This document shows positions 16,484 through 25,680 of a DNA stretch of 64,000 bases, one piece after another. Under the pieces are notes generated by a model. The model did not search any database. It saw only the letters and a program-made list of their open reading frames with translations, and was not told the DNA's origin. The stretch comes from VAZQ01 sp036557705 (GTDB taxonomy: Bacteria > Pseudomonadota > Alphaproteobacteria > Rhizobiales > Xanthobacteraceae). The stretch's first letter is position 1. Every line of letters starts with the position of its first letter. The stretch covers positions 1 to 64,000 of the forward strand of contig DATBHB010000159.1 in the NCBI GenBank assembly GCA_036557705.1, given 5' to 3'. Both the position numbers and the translations under genes were made by a program.

Positions 16484-18756
16484 TGGACCGAGGCAATCTC
16501 TGCGGCCCGCAGCATGCGATTGACCATGGCACGCAGCGCCATTGGATCGACCGGCTTGTGGAGAAGATGCAGTCCAGCGGCACGGGCCGCGCTCTGCGGC
16601 TCGGGATTGGTATCTCCGCTGATCAGGAAGCCCGGAATCGGCTCCTCGAACGCGTCTCGCAGCTGCCCGATGACATCGAGCCCGGTCCTGCCGTCGGGCA
16701 GACGATAATCGGAAATGATCAGATCCGGCACATCGTCGTTGCCGGCAAGCGCTCCGACCGCTGCCGTGTTCGCCGCGGTCATCACCCGGCATCCCCAGCT
16801 TTTGAATAATCCTCCCATTCCCTCGAGCACCAGCGGGTCGTCGTCGATCACGAATACGAGCTTGCCGCTCAAGGCATCGATTGGAAGGCGAATCGTCGTC
16901 GATTCCTCCACTACCTGGGGCGGCGCCGCAGCCACAGGAACCGTCACGGCAAAGCGCGAGCCCTTGCCGAGCGTCGAGGCCAGATCGACCGGGTGGTCGA
17001 GCAGGCGGGAGATGCGGTCCACAATGGCAAGCCCGAGACCGAGCCCCGGACCGGCATCTCGGGCCGGGTCCTGCACCCGGTAGAACTCGTCGAAAATGTT
17101 CCGGCGCTGATCCTCGGGGATGCCGTAGCCGGTATCCCAGACCTCGATCCGCAGATGCGCGCCGCGCCTGCGGCAACCAAGGACAACCCCGCCGCGGGAG
17201 GTGTAGCGGATCGCGTTCGATACCAGATTGAGCACGATGCGCTCCAATAGAATGGCATCGCTGCGCAGCCAAGCCTTGCTGGGGACAGACCGGAACGACA
17301 GGCCCTTTTCGCGCGCCACTGGAGTAAAGGTTGTCTCAATGCGCTTGAGCACACGTGCGGCCGGAAACTCCGCAATGCTTGGACTGAGCACGCCGGCATC
17401 GAGCTTGGAAATGTCGAGCAGCGCGTTGAACAATTCATTCATCGCGCTGACGGCCGCCTCGATGTGGTCGACGAGGCGCCGCCGCTCTTCGGCGCCCATC
17501 CGCGAGCGCAATTGCGCGACAAAGAGTCCCATCGCATGCAGCGGTTGCCGCAAGTCGTGGCTCGCGGCGGCGAAGAACCGGGACTTTGCCTGGTTGGCGA
17601 GCGCAAGCTGGCGCGTGCGCTCGTCGACCTTGCGTTCCAGCGTCGCGTAGGAGTCCTGCAGGCGTGCAGCCATGCTGTTGAACTGCTCGCCGAGCGCCTC
17701 GAGCTCGTCATTGGTATCGATTGAAATTCGTTGACTTAGATCGCCGCTGCCGATCCGTGCAGCGCCGTCGCGGAGCGCCCGGATGGGCACGATCATGCGG
17801 CGGGCGAGGAACAGGCCTGCCATCACGGCCAACGCGAGCGCCGCGACGATGAAGAGTCCTGAACGCTCAATCGAAATATAGAGCGGCGCGTAGGCCTCGG
17901 CTACCGGAGTCTCCACAAATAACAGCCAACCGAGCGACTCTACCGGCGCGTAAGCGCTCAAGACGGGCGTGCCGTCGACGCTGTTGGCGACTTCCTCGTT
18001 CTCGCGCGCCGCCGGCGCCTGGCGTGCCGCGCGCACCTGAGGAAGACGCGACAGATCGGTGTTGCGCAGCACGAGGCTGATGTCGGGATGCGCGATGAGC
18101 CGCCCGTCCGCGTCGACCACGTAGGCTATACCACGCTCGCCGACCTTCATTTCCGAGACGACGTCCCAGATGAATCTGAGGTTTACCTCGGCCACGACCA
18201 CGCCGTAGTCGCGGCGGGCACCCGCTATCGCAAGCGTCATGTACGGTTCGGATTCGCGGCGAAAATAGACCGGCCCGTAGTAGTGCTTGTTCGCGATCGC
18301 CTGGACGAACTTCGGATCCTGGGAAAAATCCGATCCGCTGCCGATGACATCGACCGCCAGGCGGGACATCCGCGCCTGCTCGCGGCCTGCACCGTCGAGC
18401 CTGACCAGTTCGGTAATAGCCGGTACCTGACGCAACAGCCGCACTGCATCGAACCGCCATTCTTCAGGGGAGCTCGCGCTCCAAGGAAGTTGCGTCATCC
18501 AGCCGAGCTGCCCCTCGATCTCCCTGATGAACTCACTGATCTTCGCGGCTGCCGCTTCGGCCTGTGCATGCTGCATGCGAACCAGCGCGGTCCTCTGCTC
18601 CCGATAGGAAAACCAGATTTCGATCAGCCCGTTCGCCACCAACGCGACGGCCACGACAGCAACGAACAGCGCGATGTATTTGCGAAAGAGCCGGCCGCGC
18701 GCCGGAAGCTGATCGGCCCCTTTCGCGGCAGCGCGATTGATCGCCAATAACGTCAT
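16480..18756 (-). CDS. Hybrid sensor histidine kinase with C-terminal receiver
   Basis: This 758-residue inner-membrane kinase has a first membrane segment (about 27-47), a periplasmic Cache-type sensor (about 50-295), a second segment (300-318), HAMP (319-372), a dimerisation domain with phospho-accepting His400 (AASHDLRQPLHAMG), an ATPase domain with N-box, DTGYGIP and GLGLGLAIVDR, and a C-terminal receiver with Asp683 (LIISDYRLPDGRTG). The layout fits kinases that pass phosphate internally and then to a separate regulator. Its ATG overlaps by 4 bp the stop of the upstream periplasmic binding protein gene, so the two are translationally coupled and the binding protein is the likely ligand carrier. 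The NarL regulator at 14581 is the nearest candidate partner. Confidence 0.9.
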   Translation of the reverse strand: MTLLAINRAAAKGADQLPARGRLFRKYIALFVAVVAVALVANGLIEIWFSYREQRTALVRMQHAQAEAAAAKISEFIREIEGQLGWMTQLPWSASSPEEWRFDAVRLLRQVPAITELVRLDGAGREQARMSRLAVDVIGSGSDFSQDPKFVQAIANKHYYGPVYFRRESEPYMTLAIAGARRDYGVVVAEVNLRFIWDVVSEMKVGERGIAYVVDADGRLIAHPDISLVLRNTDLSRLPQVRAARQAPAARENEEVANSVDGTPVLSAYAPVESLGWLLFVETPVAEAYAPLYISIERSGLFIVAALALAVMAGLFLARRMIVPIRALRDGAARIGSGDLSQRISIDTNDELEALGEQFNSMAARLQDSYATLERKVDERTRQLALANQAKSRFFAAASHDLRQPLHAMGLFVAQLRSRMGAEERRRLVDHIEAAVSAMNELFNALLDISKLDAGVLSPSIAEFPAARVLKRIETTFTPVAREKGLSFRSVPSKAWLRSDAILLERIVLNLVSNAIRYTSRGGVVLGCRRRGAHLRIEVWDTGYGIPEDQRRNIFDEFYRVQDPARDAGPGLGLGLAIVDRISRLLDHPVDLASTLGKGSRFAVTVPVAAAPPQVVEESTTIRLPIDALSGKLVFVIDDDPLVLEGMGGLFKSWGCRVMTAANTAAVGALAGNDDVPDLIISDYRLPDGRTGLDVIGQLRDAFEEPIPGFLISGDTNPEPQSAARAAGLHLLHKPVDPMALRAMVNRMLRAAEIASVH

Positions 18757-19745
18757 TCGATCACCTCGTTGGCACGGGCGATCATGATCGGCGACACCGC
18801 CAGTCCAAGCGCCTTCGCGGTTTTGAGGTTGATGACCATTTCAAATTTCGTCGGCGATTGCACCGGAAGATCGGCCGGCTTGGCGCCCTTGAGGATGTGA
18901 TCGATGTAGAATGGCGCGTGGCGATATAACTCCAAAAGATCGGTGCCATACGCGATGAGCCCGCCGTCGCTTGCGAACTGCGGCGTTGAATAGATCGCCG
19001 GCACTCGATGCTTGGCTGCCTCAGCGATGATCAGTCGGCGATTGACGGTCGTGAAATTGTCCGGCGTAACGACAAGCCCGCCGCCGGGTTCGCGGCCGAG
19101 ATCGGCAAGTGCCCGCTCGATATCGGCGCCGCTCTCGACCGGCATCGCCAGCGCTTTCACCTTGATGGAACCGGCTGCGGTCTCGAAAGGCTTCAGGAAG
19201 TACTCCCCTCGGCTCGGCGCGGACGGCGGATTGAACATGATCGCGGCGCGCTCGACGCTCGGAGCAATCTCTTTGAGCAGTTCGAGCCACTTGCCGCCCA
19301 TAGAGCCAATGCTGTTGGTAAATCCGGTGGCATTGCCGCCCGGCCGGGCGAGACTGCTGACGAAACCGTCGCCGATCGGGTCCGAGGCTGAGACGAAGAC
19401 GACGGGGATCGTGCGGGTCTCCCGCAGCACCACAGCGGTCACGAAAGTATTGGCGGCGACGAGAGCTTCCGGCTGCAGCGAAATCAATTCTTTGGCGAGC
19501 GCCTGGAGTCGATCGGCATCAGCCGCAAAGCGGTATTCAACACGAATGTTACGTCCGGGTGTCCAGCCAAAATCGCGCAGGCCCATTTCGAACGCCGCCG
19601 CACGCTGCGAAATTTCTGGGTCGCCATCGGAAAGCCCGATCAGCACCCCGATCGTGCGCAACCGGTCGTTTGGCTGTGCAAATGCGGTGAGTGGCCGGGG
19701 CGCCAGAGCGCCGACCAAAACAGCCAAAACGTCTCGACGCCTCAT
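18753..19745 (-). CDS. ABC_sub_bind family periplasmic binding protein
   Basis: This protein of about 330 residues begins MRRRDVLAVLVGALAPRPLTAFAQ, an export signal with an Arg-rich Tat-like start. The mature part has a type I periplasmic-binding fold of the ABC_sub_bind family (IGVLIGLSDGDPE, NIRVEYRFAADADRLQALAKEL, PVVFVSASDPIGDGFVSSLARPGGNATG). No ABC permease or ATPase gene is nearby. The stop overlaps the ATG of the hybrid kinase gene by 4 bp, which argues for sensing rather than uptake. The start is uncertain: in-frame ATGs at 19760 and 19790 would lengthen the N-terminus, but 19745 gives the family-typical beginning with GAGG upstream. Confidence 0.82.
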   Translation of the reverse strand: MRRRDVLAVLVGALAPRPLTAFAQPNDRLRTIGVLIGLSDGDPEISQRAAAFEMGLRDFGWTPGRNIRVEYRFAADADRLQALAKELISLQPEALVAANTFVTAVVLRETRTIPVVFVSASDPIGDGFVSSLARPGGNATGFTNSIGSMGGKWLELLKEIAPSVERAAIMFNPPSAPSRGEYFLKPFETAAGSIKVKALAMPVESGADIERALADLGREPGGGLVVTPDNFTTVNRRLIIAEAAKHRVPAIYSTPQFASDGGLIAYGTDLLELYRHAPFYIDHILKGAKPADLPVQSPTKFEMVINLKTAKALGLAVSPIMIARANEVIE

Positions 19746-20138
19746 CTGCTTCAACCTCATCCGAGCGAAGCTTTCAAGCGTGGCACCCATCCCCCGTCGT
19801 GTCCTGCGCGATAGCCGGCTGAGCTACAGTCACTTGCGTCCGCTCGCATTAGCCAAAATCTCAGACGCCGGCACCCTCAGTCTAACAGCATAAGGAACAT
19901 GGCGCGAGCCTGCTAATGCTCCCGCAGGCCATCCATGTGAAAAACCGCCCGATTGGCGAGTGGGCATGTTGCGCCTCAATCTGCTGTTCGCGCGCACCCT
20001 CGACTGTTTTGTTGGTGCAGCCGCGCGGGGTAAATCAGCCAGAGGTATGGGCGGGAGCCCGCTCGCCCGGCATTACATTAGGATAAGCTATTGGCGTGAA
20101 ATGGTTTTCGTTTTTGGAGAGGTCCCAGGACCAAAGTA
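19746..20138. other. Intergenic stretch, no gene recognised
   Basis: Bases 19746-20138 contain only short frames on both strands with no domain or family resemblance. Base composition becomes AT-richer from about 20.05 kb onward. The Crp/Fnr relic begins at its right edge. Confidence 0.5.
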
Positions 20139-20378
20139 CTATCTTAAGCAAAGGGGCACCGAGGGCCGCCTTGATGCAAGCGGTTCGCTGCCGCGTTCGA
20201 GCCTGATCCAGTTTTGCTGCCGCCATATCCGCAGCTGCTTATTGCTTTGTCGCGACATTCCGATCATGTGGGCCGATGTCGCGCTGCTGAGCACGATCTT
20301 GCACTCCAGAGGAGAACGGCTCGACTGCTCGGCGAGCTGGAGCAGAGTCTTGGCGAGCCGGCCGGGAAGAACGGGGGC
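20139..20378 (-). pseudogene. Relic of a Crp/Fnr regulator (HTH region)
   Basis: On the minus strand, about 56 codons read LPGRLAKTLLQLAEQ, then a diverged linker, then HMIGMSRQSNKQLRIW and WIRL. This matches the helix-turn-helix part of the intact Crp/Fnr protein at 25681-26403 (LPSRLAKALLQLAER, EMIGMSRESTNKQLRIW, WIRL). A TGA sits just before the homology at 20379-20381 and the frame ends at a TAG at 20139. No cyclic-nucleotide-binding domain is present upstream. It is a C-terminal fragment of a duplicated or horizontally acquired regulator, without a start codon of its own. Confidence 0.75.
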
Positions 20379-20484
20379 TCAGAGCCTTCTGTGTGGTTAT
20401 GTTTCGGTAAATCCTGACTTCGATCGTTTGCCATTGATGTAGCAGAAGGAACTTCACCAGAACGCCTCCTCTGCAAGGCGAGTT

Positions 20485-21603
20485 TTATGAAACGCTTAAC
20501 CCGCGCACGTTAAATGCTTGAACAGGACGGCCGAAACCCTTGAGTTCGAGCTCGCCGACTCTGTCCAGCTCGGCCAGCCCTTGAACCTGTGCGTACACCT
20601 TGCCGTCGATCAAAATTTGACCGTGGAGCGCCTTATCGCAAAGGCGAGATGCAAGGTTTGCGACTCTTCCCGTCACCGAATACTGAAATCGCCCTCTAAA
20701 CCCGATGCATCCGAGGGTAGCGTAACCATGGGCAATGCCAATTCCAAACCCGAGGTCATGCTCATACTTAGCCCATTTCGCAATTAGCCGTGAGACCTCG
20801 GTCCGCATCTCCACAGCCATCCGTACGGCCATTCCCGATGGGTCGTGACAAGGAAGCGGATCGTTAAACAGCACGAGAAGACCGTCGCCGGTAAAGCGCT
20901 CTAAAGTGCCCTCAAACTTGTCAATTAGAACTCCGAGAGTATCGTGATACTCTCGCAAAATCGAAATTACCTCTTCTGGCTCAGCCGCTTCGGCGAAGGA
21001 CGTGAAGCCACGTAGGTCACAAAAAACGACTGAAATCTCACGACGGTGACTCTCAAGCAGGCTTTCGTCACCGGAGGATACCAGCTTAGCTACTTGCGGG
21101 GACAAAAATCTTTTTAAACGTCCGATTCGTTCCAGCTCGACAATCTGTTCCTCGACGCGCTGCTGTAACGCTTTGTTCCAATTTGCCAGAGCGGCTGCCT
21201 GCGCCTGAATTTTATCATGCAACGTCTTCATGCGCAGAGCCGATCTGACACGCGCCATGAGCGCTGCTTCATCTATCGGCTTCATCAGATACTCGTCAGC
21301 ACCGGCATCAAAGCAAGCCACCACATCGTTAGTATCTGCTTTCTCGGCCACCAGAATGATCGGCACGAATTCAGACGCAGTGCTGCTCTTCAGTCGGCGG
21401 CAGACCTCGTCAACGCCGTCCAGCTTAGGCGTCATAACGTCTAGAATAATTAAGTCTGGGGCATGCCGTCTGATTGCGGCCAGTGCTTCTTCACCGTCTG
21501 CGGCTTGCAAAATCACGTACCCATGTGCTCCTAGTCTCGACGCTACAACGTCTCGTTTTATGCCATTGTCATCGACAACGAGGATGCGCGGAAGATCATT
21601 CAT
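20485..21603 (-). CDS. Response regulator with class III nucleotide cyclase output
   Basis: This 372-residue protein has a receiver domain (1-125) with acidic pair Asp11-Asp12, phosphoacceptor Asp55 (IILDVMTPK) and Lys108, a coiled-coil linker (about 128-165), and a class III adenylate/guanylate cyclase domain (about 185-365). Both metal-binding Asp residues are present: Asp196 (FCDLRGFTSF) and Asp240 (FTGDGLLVLFNDP). The transition-state Asn and Arg occur in VANLASRL. It should make cAMP (or cGMP) under phosphorylation control. The ATG at 21603 is chosen because the receiver begins directly after it. It is divergent from the GAF-cyclase gene with about 258 bp between; the segment is AT-richer than the flanks. 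Confidence 0.88.
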   Translation of the reverse strand: MNDLPRILVVDDNGIKRDVVASRLGAHGYVILQAADGEEALAAIRRHAPDLIILDVMTPKLDGVDEVCRRLKSSTASEFVPIILVAEKADTNDVVACFDAGADEYLMKPIDEAALMARVRSALRMKTLHDKIQAQAAALANWNKALQQRVEEQIVELERIGRLKRFLSPQVAKLVSSGDESLLESHRREISVVFCDLRGFTSFAEAAEPEEVISILREYHDTLGVLIDKFEGTLERFTGDGLLVLFNDPLPCHDPSGMAVRMAVEMRTEVSRLIAKWAKYEHDLGFGIGIAHGYATLGCIGFRGRFQYSVTGRVANLASRLCDKALHGQILIDGKVYAQVQGLAELDRVGELELKGFGRPVQAFNVRGLSVS

Positions 21604-21861
21604 GAAGACCTCGTATACCGGGGTACATGTCACGCATCATAGATACGTTAGTCGTGCGCGCAAGCCGCCTCGGACGGGATCAATGAACCGCATAGCGCCT
21701 GAGCCGCCAGCACGGGGGCATTGCCGCCGCGACCAATGGCGACGAACAATGAGGACGCGGATATCAGGATAGACGCCCAAAATTTGAGATAACCAATAAC
21801 GTCCTCTTGAAGATTGCAGCAATTTTGGCCTACATTGAAGTTTGTCCTTATGACCTCTTAG

Positions 21862-23220
21862 GTGCGGAAGGCCGCGATGTTTAGGGTTCGTCGGTCCAGC
21901 CTTGCCTGCCTCGATCCGGCAAAGGCACTCCCGCCAAATTCTTCGGTCATCGGTCCGGACGATGATGATCACGCGGACAGGACTGATGCCGAAAGAAAGT
22001 TGCGGAGGCGGAACAGCGAGCTCCTTGCGTTGCTCGAAATCTCGCAAACCGCAGCAAAAAGCTTAGAGGCGGAAAAGATCCTTAACACCACCCTGAACAA
22101 GTCTATGGATATACTTGGATTTGATGTGGGCTATATTCGCACTCTGGACAAAGAAAACAAAAATCTAATTGTTCGTGTCGCCAGAGGTTTGTCGTCGCCA
22201 GAATTCTTGACTACCTCGTTTTCCTTAGATTCGCCCGAGCCCGTCGTCGGCAAGACGGTTTTCAGAACACAAAAGCCTCACATCAGCGCCGATGTCCGCA
22301 AAGATCCTGCGTTCAAGGCCCGTACCATGGAGCGAGAAGGACTCGTATCCTTGGCCATGGTTCCTATCCTCTCCAAAGAAGTGGTTCACGGATTTATCGG
22401 GCTCGGTAGCAAGCGGTCACATAATTTTTCCGAAGTGGAACTGTGTTTTATTTCTGATTTTTGCTCTCAACTTGGACCTGCGCTCACGAATGCTCAACTT
22501 TTCGACGGCGTCCAGGCGCGAGCTGCCGAACTGGAACGACGCGTGCACGAGCAATTTGCGCAGGTTGAACGGTTGGAACAGCTAAAGCGCTTCTTTTCTC
22601 CTCAGCTTGCCGAGAGGATTTTGGTAGGCGGGCCTAACGACCCTCTTAAGGCCCACCGTCGAGAGATAACGGTGGCCTTCGTTGGCTTAAAGGGCTTCAC
22701 AGCGTTTGCTGCATATTTCGAGCCCGAGGAAGTGATGAGTGTGCTTGGCCAATACCATCGCGAGATGGGTAGGCTGATCCTCGAATACGATGGGACCCTT
22801 GAGGGCTTCACCGGCGAAGGTATGATGGTCTTTTTCAATGACCCGGTGGAGGTGGCAAACCCGGCTGAACGCGCGGTTCGGATGGCCTTTGCAATGCGCG
22901 AACGAATGAAGGAATTGTCTGAAGAATGGTGTCGCCTGGGGTATTATGAACTTGGCATCGGTATTGGTATCGCCCACGGTTACGCCACTCTCGGCAGCAT
23001 AGGTTATGAAGGGCGTATGGGTTATGGCGCTATCGGCACGGTCACGAACCTTGCGTTTCGGCTTTGGGACGAAGCCAATCTTGACCAGATACTGGTGTCC
23101 CAGCGAGTCGCCTTGGGATTGCTTGAGGACGTCGTGCAGAGTGAGTTTATAGGCAATTTGACTCTAAAGGGCTTTCCGGCCCCGATCAAGGCGTACACCA
23201 TTCTGCGCTTGAAAGGCTAG
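21862..23220 (+). CDS. GAF domain plus degenerate class III cyclase domain
   Basis: This 452-residue protein has a short polar N-terminus, a helical stretch (44-70), a GAF sensor domain (about 70-215), a coiled-coil (218-245), and a class III cyclase domain (about 255-450) that aligns closely with the product of the divergent neighbour. The two metal-binding aspartates are replaced: the first by Gly275 (VAFVGLKGFTAF against FCDLRGFTSF), the second by Glu319 (FTGEGMMVFFNDP against FTGDG). The Asn/Arg pair (TNLAFRL) remains. Loss of the first Asp suggests little or no catalysis, so it may be a nucleotide-sensing or regulatory pseudo-cyclase, perhaps pairing with the neighbour. The linker FFSPQLAERIL is shared with the neighbour. 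Confidence 0.85.
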   Translation: MRKAAMFRVRRSSLACLDPAKALPPNSSVIGPDDDDHADRTDAERKLRRRNSELLALLEISQTAAKSLEAEKILNTTLNKSMDILGFDVGYIRTLDKENKNLIVRVARGLSSPEFLTTSFSLDSPEPVVGKTVFRTQKPHISADVRKDPAFKARTMEREGLVSLAMVPILSKEVVHGFIGLGSKRSHNFSEVELCFISDFCSQLGPALTNAQLFDGVQARAAELERRVHEQFAQVERLEQLKRFFSPQLAERILVGGPNDPLKAHRREITVAFVGLKGFTAFAAYFEPEEVMSVLGQYHREMGRLILEYDGTLEGFTGEGMMVFFNDPVEVANPAERAVRMAFAMRERMKELSEEWCRLGYYELGIGIGIAHGYATLGSIGYEGRMGYGAIGTVTNLAFRLWDEANLDQILVSQRVALGLLEDVVQSEFIGNLTLKGFPAPIKAYTILRLKG

Positions 23221-23370
23221 AACAGTTACGACAACTCCCGATCAAGTCCGGCAATGCTTGCTGCGGAATGCGCGACGGGATACATTCCGCACTGAATATT
23301 CGAAAATTGCTATTTGTTACATCGCAAGCACCACGCCGGTTTCTCACGTACCCCCAAGGCAATGACTGGC

Positions 23371-24132
23371 TTATCGACGATGCAACCACCTGTTGTCGAG
23401 GGCATTCGGAGTTGCCCTTAGTAGTGGGCCACCGAGGTCAAATTCATTCTTCAGCCATTCTAGAAGTCCCCCTCGTCTTGTATCTGTTTTATCAGCTGTT
23501 TCTAGGGCCCATTCCCTCATTATTTGGTGAGCTCTGCTGAGCACGTCATCATCAGGTTTTCGGCCAAACCCCAAGACCAAGGTACCAACGGCGCGCCGAA
23601 AGGTGGCGGGCTCGTCCGTGCCGGGCGGAACCACACGGGGGGTTTCATGATCGATCACAATTGCGAGGCACGTTTGGTATAGATGTCCCGCCTTCGGGTC
23701 GGTAGCTCTTTCGCCGGCTCTCTTTTCTCCCATCTCACTGTTCCAATCTCGGTACTGAAATGCCCTGTCTCCTTCTTCATCGGCAAAATTAATGGCTTCC
23801 GCGTAGACTTCAGAGAGGACGTCATCTCCGAATCGCCAGAGGGCTGGATGAGGATGATTGAGCCGCATTCGTCTGCCCTCAACTCCGGCTGCCTCATACC
23901 AGCCGACAAAGACCGGAAGTGGCCACGGCTTCTCACTTTCGTTGAGCCGCATGTGGATCTCTTGCGGCAGTCCGGTTTGACCAGTGCCGTTTTCGATATC
24001 TAGAAAAATATCTTCTAGATATCTCTGTATTCTTCCAAAATCCTCTAGCGTTATTCCGCCAGGAATCGGACGTTTGCTGGACAATCTCTGGTTCCGATTT
24101 ATCCTTCCGGCTCTCCAATCAGGGTTGGCCAT
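23371..24132 (-). CDS. Hypothetical protein, 253 residues
   Basis: This is an open frame of 253 residues with no family I can name. It is polar, has no signal peptide or membrane segment, and contains a central region rich in Trp and acidic residues (ALWRFGDDVLSEVYAEAINFADEEGDRAFQYRDWN) and a C-terminal helical part (AHQIMREWALETADKTDTRRGGLLEWLKNEFDLGGPLL). Base composition is lower in GC than the flanking metabolic genes and it stands alone between two inward-facing genes, which suggests an accessory, horizontally acquired gene. Bases 23221-23370 before it hold nothing recognisable. Confidence 0.6.
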   Translation of the reverse strand: MANPDWRAGRINRNQRLSSKRPIPGGITLEDFGRIQRYLEDIFLDIENGTGQTGLPQEIHMRLNESEKPWPLPVFVGWYEAAGVEGRRMRLNHPHPALWRFGDDVLSEVYAEAINFADEEGDRAFQYRDWNSEMGEKRAGERATDPKAGHLYQTCLAIVIDHETPRVVPPGTDEPATFRRAVGTLVLGFGRKPDDDVLSRAHQIMREWALETADKTDTRRGGLLEWLKNEFDLGGPLLRATPNALDNRWLHRR

Positions 24133-24506
24133 AGCCCATTCCTCCCTATCGTGCTGCTGAACTGCAAACTGTAAGACGTGGTTGGATTTAGATTATCATT
24201 GGACCTGGTATTTTGATAGCCCCGGAGCATGGCTTTGATCCAGTGGCTGTTGAATGAAAGTATCCCCCGACAAGGAAGCCGATGCTCGGCAGCTTTGCTT
24301 GGTGTACGCGCAGACACGTGTATGGAGCCGGCGTCTTGCTGTGCGGGTCGCCCAACTCCGCTTAGCCACGATAGCGGCCGCTGGCCATCCACCTGGAGAC
24401 GATCCGCCTAGTGCCAATACGGACATTGTGCAATGGATAAAGGTCCTCGCGGTGAATGCAATCTGCTGGTAGGCTGGTGCCGTAAAAACGACTTCTGGGA
24501 GACACC
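24133..24506. other. Intergenic stretch, no gene recognised
   Basis: The 374 bp between the hypothetical gene and the receptor gene contain only short overlapping frames without family resemblance. It should hold the divergent promoters; GGGAGACACC at 24497-24506 is the ribosome site region of the receptor gene. Confidence 0.45.
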
Positions 24507-25496
24507 GTGAAACTTCCTCGCCGCAAATTCCTGCATCTGGCCGCTGCTGCGACCGCGCTTCCGGCCGTATCGCGTTCTGTCAAAGCGCAAAGTTATCCGA
24601 CGCGACCGATTACGATAATCGTTCCATTCGCGCCGGGTGGCGTCACTGACGTGATGGCGCGTCTCATGGCCGAACCTATGCGGGCATTTCTCGGCCAACC
24701 AGTTATTACTGAAAACGTTGCTGGCGCGGCCGGAAGCATCGGTGCCGGGCGGGCCGCGCGGGCCCCCGGAGACGGGTATACGCTGAGCATTGGAACCACG
24801 AGTTCTCACGTTCTAACAGGCGCTCTCTATTCGCTTCAATGGGACCTGCTGAAGGATTTAGTACCGGTTGCCTGCCTCGTCAGTGAGCCGATCATGATTG
24901 TGGGGCGCGAAGATATGCCAGCGCAGAACTTGAAGGAATTAATCGGTTGGTTGAAGGCCAATCCCGACAAAGCCTCACAAGGACATGCCGGCGTTGGTGG
25001 GGTGGGTCACATCAGCGGTATTTCCTTTCAACAGGAAACAAACACTCGCTTCCAATTTGTGCCCTATCGCGGCGGTGGGCCAGCTTTGCAAGACCTCTTG
25101 GCCGGGCAAATCGATTTGGAGATGGAGCCCGGGTCCAATTTCCTTCAGCAAGTTCGCGCTGGCAACCTCAAGGCCTATGCGGTCGCAGGCAAGACCAGGT
25201 TGGCAGTCGCGCCGGATATACCAACTGTGGATGAGGCGGGATTACCAGGATTCTATCGCTCCGTTTGGATCGGCCTTTGGCTGCCCAAGGGGGCATCGAA
25301 GGGGGTAATCTCGACAGTGAATGCCGCGGTACACGCCGCTCTTGCCGAGCCGAACCTGCGCGCAAGGGTTGCCGAACTTGGGCAGGAGATTTTCCCCCAA
25401 GAGCAGCAGACGCCAGAAGGGCTAGCCTCCTACCAGAAGGCGGAAATCGAGAAGTGGTGGCCGATCATCAGGGCGGCGAAGATCAATGCGCATTGA
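24507..25496 (+). CDS. Tripartite tricarboxylate transporter receptor (Bug family)
   Basis: This 329-residue periplasmic receptor has an N-terminal export signal (MKLPRRKFLHLAAAATALPAVSRSVKAQ, Tat-like RRKFL). Bug-family motifs follow: YPTRPITIIVPFAPGGVTDVMAR, VENVAGAAGSIGA-like ENVAGAAGSIGAGRAA, the FVPYRGGGPALQDLLAGQID motif and DIPTVDEAGLPGF. Such receptors bind carboxylates or aromatic acids for a TctA/TctB permease. No tctA or tctB is in the window, so it is an orphan, as is common in this order. It is preceded by the cyclase locus and followed by a direct repeat and a Crp/Fnr gene. Confidence 0.88.
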   Translation: MKLPRRKFLHLAAAATALPAVSRSVKAQSYPTRPITIIVPFAPGGVTDVMARLMAEPMRAFLGQPVITENVAGAAGSIGAGRAARAPGDGYTLSIGTTSSHVLTGALYSLQWDLLKDLVPVACLVSEPIMIVGREDMPAQNLKELIGWLKANPDKASQGHAGVGGVGHISGISFQQETNTRFQFVPYRGGGPALQDLLAGQIDLEMEPGSNFLQQVRAGNLKAYAVAGKTRLAVAPDIPTVDEAGLPGFYRSVWIGLWLPKGASKGVISTVNAAVHAALAEPNLRARVAELGQEIFPQEQQTPEGLASYQKAEIEKWWPIIRAAKINAH

Positions 25497-25528
25497 CTTC
25501 GAAACCGTTCCCGGCTCTGCACGGCGCC

Positions 25529-25646
25529 GGGCGCCAGATTTTATTCCTTATACGGCAGATCGGGTCGCCAGCCAACAACACTCAGCGGCTTCCCGCCGGG
25601 GCGCGCGGGCGAAGGCACAAAAAAATCAAGCACCTGTGTGAAGCGC
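25529..25646. repeat. Direct repeat flanking the Crp/Fnr gene, copy 1
   Basis: This 118-bp segment is nearly identical to 26486-26604. Both start at CAGATTTTATTCC with TTATACGGCAGATCG and end at CACCTGTGTGAAGCGC, with an internal palindrome around GCGGCTT. They lie on both sides of the Crp/Fnr gene in the same orientation. Confidence 0.75.
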
Positions 25647-25680
25647 GATGCGGAAGTCCGCAGGCGTCGCTTCCGCTTGC

